DNA from: Parachlorella kessleri
Taxonomy: Eukaryota > Chlorophyta > Trebouxiophyceae > Chlorellales > Chlorellaceae
DNA length: 32,041 nucleotides
Direction: 5' to 3'
NCBI GenBank assembly: GCA_001598975.1
Contig: BBXU01000954.1
Span: forward strand, 1-32,041
A program made the position numbers and the translations under genes. Positions 10,265-20,231 of the stretch are shown piece after piece (the first letter of the stretch is position 1; the number at the start of each line of letters is the position of its first letter). The notes below the pieces were generated by a model. It did no database searches, was not told where the DNA came from, and was given only the letters and a program-made list of their open reading frames with translations.

Positions 10265-13200
10265 ATGGAGCCGTGCCTGTCAGCCCTGGCCGCCTTGGAG
10301 GCAGGGTTCTCAAGAACCTTGCCTCCCAACCATCCCAACCCTGACAGCGAAGAAACCCTCTGGGAGGCGGCATGCCACTGGGCTGCCACCGCTGGTGAAC
10401 TAGGACAAGCCCAGGGCCATGGCCAGGAGCACCTGCTCGGGTGGGGGCTCGGTTAAGCCTGCTAGCAGTACCAATCAGCAGCTGCAGGCCGCCTGCAAAA
10501 CTGACTGTTTGCCGTTCCAATGGGGACATGCGGCATCCTCTGTGGCGGGGTTGGTTTCAGCCTGCAGCTGTCCCTGACCCTGTTTTGCAGTGCGGATCTA
10601 GACTTTTCGCGGTGCGCGAGTTGCTGCAGGGCTGCTGCTGAGGTGGCCGGCCTACTTGCTGCGACTGTCTCCAATGCGCAGTGCGCAGCAGAAGCCCATG
10701 GCAATACAAAGGCTTGCAGCACTGAGGCAGGCCCCCAGCCCGCCATGACCGGCTATGTCGCAGCAGCAGCCAAAGCAGCACAGGGCCTGGTCACACTTGT
10801 CAGGAAACAGCCCCCCTCAGTTAACACGGCTGAGGTGCAGCGCATAGCAGACAGTGCTGCTGCAGTTCTGCTGAGTAGCAGCTCTCTGGCGGTAGACTGG
10901 GAGAAGCCCTCGCACTTAGAGGCAGTAGCTTGTCTGGCAAACATGCTCCTGCAGCTGGCATCTGACACTGCCCGCCCAGCATCGGTCCGTCATGCCTTGG
11001 CTCGAGCCGATGGCACATCTGGCGTTTTCCCAGCCCTGCTGCGGACCTTGGTGCGGTCCCTGGGCTTAGTGCCGGTGGGGCAGGACAGTGCTGGTTGGCA
11101 GGCTGTGCGGCGCCATGCCACATACATGGCCATCAGGCTGCAGCAGGAAGCGTCCCTGCGTGAGCAGTCTAGGAGGGTAACGGCAGACGGGGAGCTTGTG
11201 CAGCAGCTGCTGCGGTTGGTGGTGGTGCCATCTTTTGCAGATGTGCTGCAGATGGGGTCAAGGGCGCATTCAACCCCACCCTGGGCTGTGAGTGGCTTGG
11301 ATATCATGCCACATCTCATGTCTGCCGAGGTCAGGCCCCATGCCAGGAGTGTCCTGGCAGAGGCAGCTGCGCCTCTTAGCAGCGCATTCAGGTCAGCCGC
11401 GCCTGTCGCAGAGGTTGCAAGTGGGGCTGCAGCAGGGGCTGCACCACTGGTGAAGCCAACAGCGCGGGTGGCTGCAGCCGCAGGTAATGCCACGTATGGC
11501 GGCACCCTGGTGTTGCTTGGCGTCGAAGTACTGGCAGAACTGCGCACAGTTTGGAAACAGGCGCGCAAGGCAGAGCGCAGCCGGCAGGAGCGCATGCATG
11601 AGAAGTCACAGCAGGAGGCGCAGGGCTGGCCGCCAGGAGGACCAAGCCCAAGTGGCAGCAGGGAAATGGCAGCAGAAGTTGCTCATAAAGCTTTGCTGCT
11701 TACCGGCGCAATGCAGCTGCTGCCCTGTGTGCTTTTCGGCGTTGAGCGGCCACCCTTGCAGCAGCAATCTCCTTGCAGCCAGGCCACTGCCTGTGCCGGT
11801 AGCGGCAGCAGCAACAATATGCAGGCTGCAGCCGCAACTCCAGCAGTGCCAAGAAAGTCCCAGCCTGCAGCCGAGCAGCCTGCCGCCCGAGCTGCCGAGC
11901 CAGCATGCCTTCAGGGTGTAGTGGCGGTAGCAGGTGCATTGCACGACCTGGTTGACAGTGGCACTGTGCCGCAGCTGGTGTGCAGTGTGGAGTGCCTCCC
12001 AGCAGGCGGCCAGGATGACATGGAGGTGACTGCGGCCCGCACCGTGCAATGCCTTGCCATCGCTGCCGCTGCATTTGACGGGTGGAGTGGCGATGCGACC
12101 CAGCCAAGTGGGGATAGTTGGGTGCCCCAAGATGTGGGTTGCACCTGCGCCGCAGCAGAAGCCCTGCTCCGACTGGTAGCTAAGCTGCCGCGTGGGGCTC
12201 CATTGCCTGGTGTGCCTCCCGAGGACGAATCAGAGCTGACGCCGCCGCGCATGATACTTGGAGCCGTAAACAGATGCCTTCTGGCCCTCAAGGAGCATGT
12301 GTCTGCCAGCGACAATACCCAGCAAAGCCAGGGAGGCTTCGCAGCTATGGAGGATGCAGCTGCTGCCCCTCTCACGCCCACACATGCCCCTGCAGCTCTG
12401 CAGCCTGCGGTGCACCTTGCCTTCAGCACTGTGAAGTTCTACCACGCAGCTCGCACGATGCCAAGCGCCCAGAAGCAGTCCATCTTTGGCGGTGACGACA
12501 CGCTGATGATGGTCCTCTGCAGCGTGCTCATGATGACAGCCTCTCGTGTGGCTAGGTTGCTGGAAGAGGCTTATGCGGTGCCACAAATACCCAAGGGCGT
12601 GGCAAGGTAAGATGTGCATGGTGCAAACGTTGCTCCAACCTGCACATTGGGAAATGTTCAGGGAGTGGGCAGAGAGCACAATTGCTTGGCCCCATTTTCA
12701 CGTCCCCAAGCCTGTTTTTTCAGTGCCGAGGGATTCAGAGCGCAGGCACAGCTTCAGGGCTTGTAGTGCTACTGATGAAGGTGGTGACCAATGTCTTCAA
12801 TTTTCCAAGCAAATCCAGTTGCGCCGCGCAACTAGAATCGCGCAATTCTTGCAGCACTGAGGCCCAAGCTTGTGTTGGCCATGCCTTCTTGCAGGGACCT
12901 GCTGGCTATGAATGTGTCTGTCCTTGAAGCGGTTGGCGTGTTTGCCACTGATGCTGCTGCGATGCTGGCCCAAGACACGCCCGCAGCCCGCAGGCACTCT
13001 TCAAATGTGATGAGTGCAGTCATCGAACTGACAAACACAGCATTTGGCGCCTTCACCTCGGACTCAACCAGTTTCATTCTGCTTGCGCCGAAAGCTGTGG
13101 AAGCAGCTTTACGCATGCTGCTGGTGAGCACGCGGAACAACCGCACTTGGGCGCTGCTGAGTGCTCATGCTTTGCTGCAAGCAGTGTTGCAGGAGTTCCC

Positions 13201-14440
13201 ATTTGATGGGAGACGTGGGCCCTGCATTGCTGGCTGACGCTGTGAGTGAGCGGCAGAATGGAAGGGCCAAATTAACTGCGGTTGACTATGCAAGTGTAGG
13301 TCAACAGAGCTCTTAGCGAGGATGGCCTAGACGGCTACCGCTTCTGGGATCACGTTGGTGACTGGTTCGAGGAGTGTCCAAGGTGGGCATCAATGCACCA
13401 TGCTGCCGTGGGGGAACTGCTTTTACGACACTGCAACAGTTCTCAATGAAGTGTTCTACAAATGGTTGCAAGCCAGTTACATGCTGCACCCTGGTCATGT
13501 CTCTCATGGCAAATGGTACTTTTCAAGGGTGCCCCTGAGCCGGCAACACGTCGCCATAAGAGATGCCTTTGACTACCGACATGCAGGTTGTGTGCGGAGG
13601 TGGTCAAGACTGGGGTTCTGTCAGACAGCGCGGTCTGGCTGGCAGGGCAGCTGCAGCGGGGTGCCGCACAGCGCCGACTGTCCCCCCCAGCAGCCACCAA
13701 GCTGGCGGGGTCCCTCCATGCGCTGCTCTTGGATGCTGTCCGGGGCCTGGCGCAGCTGACAGCAGAGTTTATGGGGCCACGGGTGCTGTCCAACCAGATG
13801 GTTGGGGTGGTGCCGGGTATCGAAGGGCTGCTGGAGGAGCTGCACAAAGCTGGCGAGGCGGCTGTTGGTGCAGGTAGGGTGAGCGACTCGAGGCGAACAT
13901 GCATGCCGCTTGCAGGCTTTCGAGTCAGCCCAACATAGTAGCCTGGGGTGTTAGGTGCTATGTGTTTCAAGGGTGTTGCGTGCTTGGCGATCGGTCACCG
14001 GACAAGGCCGCTGCCTGCCTGCATTAGAAAATGCCTGGCATCGATGCCAACCACCGCAGCACAAAGCCATGCCCGGGAAGGACTGCTGACTGGTTGCAAC
14101 TGCAGGCCAAGAACGGATCTCAACCCCAAGCTTCTGGAGCGGCCTGGCAGCTCCTGGTGGGCTGGCAACCCTGTTGACAAGGGTGGCCACCACGATTGCT
14201 GACAGCCTTCTCACAGCACCCGTGGAGACCTATGAGGCAAACCTGCAACTGGCAAGGGTTTGTGCGCACCGGCCCTGCTCTAACAGAGCCTGCCCGGAGC
14301 TGACGGGTGCAAGCGAGAGTGAATTGCACCATGGCCGGCGCTGCTCCAGATGCAAGGAGGTCTACTACTGCGGGGTGGGCTGCCAGCGCGCCGCATGGCC
14401 GGAGCACAAGCTGGTTTGCAAGTTGCTGCAAGATGTTTGA
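10265..14440 (+). CDS. Unit B: intact MYND-finger tandem paralogue, 1,028 aa
   Basis: Six exons give one open frame: 10265-10440, 10630-12606, 12895-13123, 13300-13382, 13587-13873 and 14106-14440, 3,087 bases with the stop. Intron phases are 2, 2, 0, 2, 1, as in the other units. Residues 1-58 hold the conserved start (MEPCLSALAALEAGFS and WEAACHWA). Residues 59-718, from the single exon 2, are Ala/Leu-rich and helix-prone, broken by Gly/Ser/Gln linkers; they include VRPHARSVLAEAAAP, a WVPQDVGCTCAAAEALLRL block and KFYHAARTMPSAQ. Exon 5 starts RLCAEVVKTGVLSDSAVWLA. The MYND finger is residues 975-1022, ligands C-x4-C-x16-C-x2-C-x5-C-x3-C-x7-H-x3-C. MYND modules usually bind short proline-containing peptides, so a protein-binding or scaffold role is likely. 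The helical region may form an alpha-solenoid, which is inference. Function is unknown. Confidence 0.86.
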
Positions 14441-15044
14441 CAATAATGAGGAGGCGGTGGTTTGTTCTTCATGAAGCTCTGATGTTCTTCAGGGGTTTCG
14501 ACATTTTGAACCAGTTAGGAGCTCCTCTTGGTCAAAGGATGTATAGGCATGGGAACATCTAGCATACTAGATGCGTATACTGCGTCACGTCACCCTCTTG
14601 GTTTGGCAAGCAGCATGGAGAGTACTACTTTTGATAATGTTGCACACTATTACATTGCACTGCAACTGTCGCAACTGTGGTTGGACTGCTGCGCAGCAGG
14701 ACATTGCAGTGCTTGCACGTGCTGAGAATGACTACTAGTAGGGAGTGCAAAGGCTCGAGGACTACGAGTACCCAACAGGAGAGGTGAAGTGTAGCCCCGG
14801 GCCTATGCGTGTGTTCTTGAGCTCCAGCTTTGGTGCAAGTCTTTCTGCAAATTTTGGGTCATGGCACCAATTCAATCTTGATGTGCCGTGCATGACCTGC
14901 AAAACATCGATCTCGAGCTCTGGTTAACAGCCTCTCTGATCAATGAACCAGATCTTCCCATGCATCTTTCCCGCCAACTCTTGCTCTTAGAGCAACCCAG
15001 CCCACCCATCAGACCTCCATAAGAGACGAGGCTCTCTGGGCATC
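14441..15044. other. Intergenic region between units B and C
   Basis: It holds the 3' end of unit B and the promoter of unit C. I see no TGTAA signal, no notable repeat and no supported coding exon. Confidence 0.5.
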
Positions 15045-16383
15045 ATGGAGGCGTGTTTGTCTGCGTTGACCGCAATGAAGGCCAGTCTTCCCTCGGCTAC
15101 TTGCTGTGCCAAGGACACAATTATCTTGTGTGAAGCTGCCTGCCATTTAAAGGACGCTTTTGAGGCGCTAGATCCCGCCCAGCTAGTCCAAGAGCGGCTG
15201 CTCAGGTTGCTGCTGTCACACGGTGGAGCTAATTTGGCATAAGTTGTGCCTGACCTCAGGTTGGAAGATTTGGGCTCCTCCCCTGCTACCACTGGTGGTG
15301 GAACCCTGGCGTTGGGTTCGCAGCACAAAGGCTTCTCGGCGTTGGCTGCATTTCTCAGAACCCTTATTAACTCTCTAGTATGACCATCAGTATAACTTGG
15401 TGCAGGGAGGCGGCAGAGGTAGCCAGCCTGCTTGCTCCGGCTGTGGCCATGGCAGCGAGTGCGTCACACATGCGTGGTGCCAAGGGGGGTAAAGGCGCCT
15501 CTTCCGCAGAGGCAAAAGTCGCGCTTAGCCCTCAGCGTGCCTTTCTAGGCATCACAGCCGCCGCACTTGAGATAGCCGATGGCCTGGTCACACTCCTATG
15601 TAAACAGCCCTCGACAAGCTATCCCGCTCTCTTGCAGCGCATAGCAGACGGTACTGTGTCAGCAGTGCTAGAGCTCAGCAGGCCAGCAGCGATGCAACAG
15701 GATGTCGGGCAGCTAACTGAAGTTGCAGCCTTGACAGCCAGGCTGCTGCAGATTGCAACTCGGGCTGGGAAAGGTGCTCCGCCAGTCCACCAAGCCTTGA
15801 TGCAGGCCATTGGCCGGCGCGGCCTAGTAACGGGGCTACTGGGAGGCTTACTCGCTTGTCTAGAAGCCTTGCCAAAGGGCCAAAGCACTGCCAGCCTGCA
15901 GGACACGCTGCGCCATGCCAGCGTTGTCGCTATTACCTTGAAGGAAGCAGACACCCTGGCCCAGGAGTATGGCGGCCTGGTGGCAGATGGGCGGCTTGTG
16001 CTCCAGCTGCTTCGCCGGGTCTTACTGCCCTTTCTCGCAAATCTTTTACAGCTGCGTTACAGGATGCAGCTCAAACCATTCTGGGACTCCCATCTGGCTG
16101 GGGTCATAGACTTTTTGAGCGACGGGCTCATCAGGTCCCACGCTAGGATCCTCTTGGCAAGAGCAGCCACGCCTGTCAGCTTGGCAGTATGGGCGCGGGA
16201 CGCACCTGCCGCTGTGGCAGCAGAAGCGACGGCACCAGCGGATACAGCAGGCAGTGCTACGTTGGGCGGCAACCTGGTGCTTCTCTATGTTGAAATGCTG
16301 GCAGATCAGCGTGCATCCTGGCAACAAGAATGCAAGAGTGGTCACACCAAGCAAGGCCGCACTCATTGCCCGGCACCGCAAGA

Positions 16384-16426
16384 GCAGCAGCAGCAGCGGC
16401 AGCAGGAGCAGCAGCAGCAGCGGCAG
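16384..16426 (+). repeat. CAG-type trinucleotide run in unit C exon 2
   Basis: Interrupted CAG/CGG repeats are read as Gln with a few Arg and Glu. The run lies in a linker between helical blocks, where paralogue sequences differ most in length. Confidence 0.85.
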
Positions 16427-16607
16427 GGGGCGAGCGACGAGTTGCCAGTGGATGTGCAAGAGACTCATGCAGCAGCGTTGGCTGGGCTGGCAGCGCTGCT
16501 TCCCCGCCTTCTGCAGTTGCTACCCTGTACGCTGGAAAGTGACCGGGCACGTGCTTTGAGCTGCAAGGTTAACCCCTGTCAAGATGTTGACAGCCGGCTC
16601 AGAGCCA

Positions 16608-16650
16608 CCACCACCAGCAGCAGCAGCAGCGGCAGCAGCAGCAGCGACAG
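16608..16650 (+). repeat. CCA/CAG/AGC trinucleotide run read as Thr and Ser
   Basis: A second trinucleotide run in the same exon is read in a different frame from the Gln run, giving a Thr/Ser/Gly tract followed by a Lys/Glu patch (DSKKKEGRS). It is another variable linker. Confidence 0.85.
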
Positions 16651-18319
16651 CAAGAAAAAGGAGGGAAGATCAGGAGCAACATCAGACCAGACTGAGGCTT
16701 TGCAACCGGCAGCCAGGGCAGCGGAGACAGTGTTCTTGCAAGGCGTCGTTGCGGTAGCCTCTGCAGTGCACGACTTAGCAGACAGCGGCGACGTACCACA
16801 CCTGTTTTCCAGCCTGGAAGGCTTGTCTGTGCCAGGCGACTACCATCAGACTGCAGAAGCACGAGCAGCTATTGCAGTCATGTCTCTGGTGGACGCCATG
16901 GCAGCGTTCCAATCGTGGGCAGAAGGCAGCCTGGAAGGTGCGGCGGTCAGATGGGTACCGGCAGATGCTGCAACGACCTGTGCGGCAGCAAAGGCCGTCA
17001 TGCGCTTGGCTCCCAAGCTGCAGTAACGGCCGGGTGCACCTCACCCCGTCTCGGAGTGTGCGCCACGCAACCTGCACTGGATGGCGCACAGTTGGATTGT
17101 GGCCCTGCAGAAGCGGTTGTCGGCTGAGGGCAGCAGGCAACAGCTGCAGGATGGTGCGTTCGCCGCATGCAGGGTCACTGGGCCCCTACCAGTCACCCCC
17201 ACGGCCCTGCTCCCTGCTATACGCACCGCCGCCACTGCCGCGAAGCTTGCGTACGCAGCGCTCAACATGTCAGCCGCCCAGAGGCAGTTCGTGTTTGCCA
17301 CAGATGAAATGGCCATTCTCATTAACGCCATGTTCTTGGACAGCACTGTGGCTGTCGTCGGCCCTTTGTTGCGGCAGGCTACTGCAGAGCCAAGGGAGGT
17401 GGCCCTCAACATATGCAGGTGAGTCCCTTTCCGCTTCAATGAAAACCTGCGCTACTGCCTAATGCGGTGTTGCATGCATTCTTCTCGCTGTGTGTTTGGA
17501 AGTTTATGTGAAGTCCAAGCAACTGCTGTTGCAGAAATGTGATACACAACAATTAAGAAGTTTAGTGATTTATGTTCGGCTACCTAACATAAACTCTCTG
17601 ACCTAGGTGTGCAACCCCATGGACTCAAAAGTGTGATATGAGGTGTAGAATGGCAGCGATATAGCGTCTGCAAGACATGGTGCTGTCTTGCATACCTGTA
17701 GGGAGGTTGAGGTTCTGCAAGTGTCTCTGGTTCATGTGACTCGTGTCCTTGCCATAGAGGCCACACGGCTGCTATCTGGAGCTGGGGGCGCAGCGCCCTG
17801 TGGACAACCTGGATCCCTGGTGGAAGGGCTGCTGGACATGGCTATGTTTGCTATGGACTGCTGCCCGCATGGCGGGCCTGCAGCCGTGCTGCTGTGTCCC
17901 AGCCTGTTGGAGGCAGCGTTGCGACTGCTGCTGGCACCGGTGCGCTTCTGGATCGGCCATAATGAAGCACAGTGACGCACCCAGTGGGTAAATGGGAAAC
18001 GTACCAAAAACCCCGAGGAGTAGGACTGCATTGATGCGGTTGCAAAGGGGTGGCAGCTTGGGTCAGCACAGCAGGTGCTGCTGTCATGGTGCTGTGCCTC
18101 GCCATGTTAGGGTTTAGTCAGCAGAGACTTGTGATTGCAGCATGCTTGCATGGAGGTCGTTTTATGACACTTGCGTTCCATAGACTCATTTGCAGGTTGA
18201 GATGGTGGCAGTACTGCACTAGTGGCACTGTTGCAGGCTAGATACGACCCAAATGATATCGACTGGAAGCACTATGGTTTCTGGGATTTTGCCGGCGAAT
18301 TCCTGAAGGACAAACCAAG

Positions 18320-18699
18320 GTGGGTGTGGCAAACTTTACCTGTAGAGGCATCTGCACCCATGCCCGGCCCAAGGGCATCATGCTTAACGTGCCTCGAGGG
18401 CTGCCCTTGTTTTGAAGATGATGATAACTAGCTTGGAAAGGAGAAACTGCAGTTGTGAGCCCCTTAGGTTGCTGTATGGGCAGTAAATGGCAGATTGGCC
18501 CACTGTGTTATCAACCCACATTCAGGGGTTGGTTGTGCTGACTATTGAACCTCAACACCAGGGCAGGCAGGCCTGGGCGCTCTTGCCAATCGCTTTCCAG
18601 GCTGAACACAAAGGAAATGCGCCCCGCCTATAGCGCGGGTCGCGGCTGCCTCACTGCACCCCCACAGTGTACTAACCCCACCTGCTATGGTTTGCGCAG
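18320..18699 (+). other. Intron 4 of unit C
   Basis: Phase-2 intron of 380 bases between exon 4 (ending KDKPR) and exon 5 (starting RLCAQVV). Nothing recognisable inside. Confidence 0.7.
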
Positions 18700-19021
18700 G
18701 CTGTGCGCCCAGGTGGTAGAGAGCGGGGTCTTGTTGGAAAGCACCGCTTGGCTCGCAAGGCAGCTGGAGCATGGGCGGCTGTGCCCGGAAGCTTGCGGCA
18801 GGCTGGTGTGCTGGCTGCATGCCCTACTTCTCCATGCTGTCGAGGGGGTGGCACAGCTGGCTGGTGATGACCAGAGCCTGGCAGGGGTCCGAGAGAACCC
18901 TAACCATGCAAACATGGTAGTGGCACTCGTGGCAAGGCTGGAATCAGGTGGGTCCTGGCAGGATATGGGCCCCCTTGTTCAGTGGTGGCGCCATCCCTAC
19001 CTGTTGAAGGCCATTCCCTGC

Positions 19022-19071
19022 GCATGCGCATGCGCGCTATACTCATGCATGCGCATGCGCGCTATACTCAT
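19022..19071. repeat. Perfect two-copy 25-base tandem duplication
   Basis: Two identical adjacent 25-base copies (19022-19046 and 19047-19071) lie in intron 5 of unit C. Each starts with alternating purine-pyrimidine GCATGCGCATGCGCGC, which is Z-DNA-prone, and ends TATACTCAT. Confidence 0.95.
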
Positions 19072-19537
19072 ACATTTTGCATGGCCAGACGTTATGGCAG
19101 GCATCATGACCCAATTACTTGCACAGAGTTATCCAAGTAAGCGTGGGACAGCGACTGAGGCTTTGCTTGCTACCCATGCAGGCGAAGCAGTGGTTGAGGC
19201 TGCCCGCCTCTTCATAGACCTGGCAGCACCACATGGGGCAATATCTGTGTTACAGGAGCGTGTGTCATCTCTACTCAGCGATGCAAGTGTTCAGGAGTCG
19301 GCAGCGCAGGAGGACGACATGGCCCGCTTGCAGCTAGCAGAGATCTGCTCTTACCGAGCCTGCTCCAACCTTTCCTGCACAAACTTGCGCGGTGCAAGTG
19401 AGGGTGAGCAGGGCAAGGGTCACCGCTGCTCTGGCTGCAAGGTGGTCAGGTACTGCGGGGTGCGCTGTCAGAGGGCCGCATGGAAATGCGAGCACAAGCT
19501 GGTGTGCAGTAAGCTGCGGGTTACCAAGGATGCGTGA

Positions 19538-20231
19538 AGGACTGTCACCACAGGAGACAGACATTTGAAGTACTTGTGGCGTTTCGATGCAGTACTGTGT
19601 GCTTTGCTATTTCTGGAATTGCAGCCGCACAAGTTTAGACTTTATGGTCAGGTTTGCAGTCAGCGACCGTACCAGACATGCTGAGTGTAACATTTGATGA
19701 TGTACAGGAGAGATAGAAAAAGTTGTGCAGCCGACACAGGGTACCCAATTAGGTACCCGTATAAGCCATTGGCTCAACAGCTAAAGCTTTGCAGGCAGAG
19801 GGACCCCTACAGCGCTCCTGCTAGCAGTATCTCTTGCACAGTGCCCGGTATCCTGGTTGAAACCAAACTCCATAACCGCTCACAGCTTAGCCATACATGC
19901 AAGGGTGACACCCAGACCCTAACAGATGTATCATATATATATGTATGATGAACTGGAGTATGACAAGCTGCAAGAGACGGAGTGGACATGGCTTGTAAGC
20001 AGTATCTCATTGCCGACTGAAAGACCTGCCCTTCACTGGCAGACCCGTACCTGCCCCCAATTTACATGCATATGTGCAGCACCCCATTTTGAAAACAGCA
20101 GTAGACATGAACGGCGCCATGCTTGCCGCCACCCCTTGGGCAGGGTTTAAGGGTAGAACCAAGGGCTGGAATGCCTTTTAACTCATGAGATCAACCCATC
20201 ACCAACTAGCTGATAATATTGTCCTGCCGGC
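19538..20231. other. Intergenic region between units C and D, homologous to the E-F spacer
   Basis: A TGTAA signal (19686-19690) lies about 150 bases after the unit C stop. From about 19850 the sequence (AACCAAACTCCATAACCGCT and following blocks) matches the E-F spacer from about 29470, in the same order and orientation. A short AT-rich near-palindrome sits near 19930-19950. No coding exon is supported. Confidence 0.7.
19686..19690 (+). terminator. Candidate polyadenylation signal TGTAA of unit C
   Basis: TGTAA is the usual polyadenylation signal in volvocine algae. This copy is about 150 bases past the stop codon. Confidence 0.5.

Larger units (their letters stand above)
15045..19537 (+). 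pseudogene. Unit C: MYND-finger tandem paralogue with one premature stop
   Basis: Exons are 15045-15205, 15406-17418, 17702-17939, 18237-18319, 18700-18947 and 19182-19537. They sum to 1,033 codons in one frame, interrupted only by TAA at 17024-17026 (codon 594), right after APKLQ. Unit D has CAA (Gln) at that place, so one C-to-T change explains it, and homology continues in the same frame (MAHSWIVALQKRL). Exon 2 has two low-complexity linkers: Gln-rich (16384-16426) and Ser-rich (16608-16650). The exon 3 donor has moved six bases, adding Ala-Pro after LRLLL. The MYND finger has one extra residue before the histidine (x8, WKCEHKLVC), shared only with unit E. Truncated translation would lose the MYND domain. 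Sequencing error, editing or recent pseudogenisation are all possible. Confidence 0.78.

Noticed and set aside
10990..12130. Long minus-strand open frames under unit B exon 2
   Set aside because: They mirror the Ala/Gln-rich coding strand codon by codon and are shadows.
16384..16650. Short regular repeats considered as a CRISPR array
   Set aside because: They are trinucleotide runs inside a eukaryotic exon, with no spacers.
17024..17026. TAA read as Gln by an altered genetic code, as known in some ulvophyte algae
   Set aside because: Units A and D end with TAG and other genes with TGA at homologous ends, and only one TAA interrupts one copy. A simple nonsense mutation is the more economical reading.
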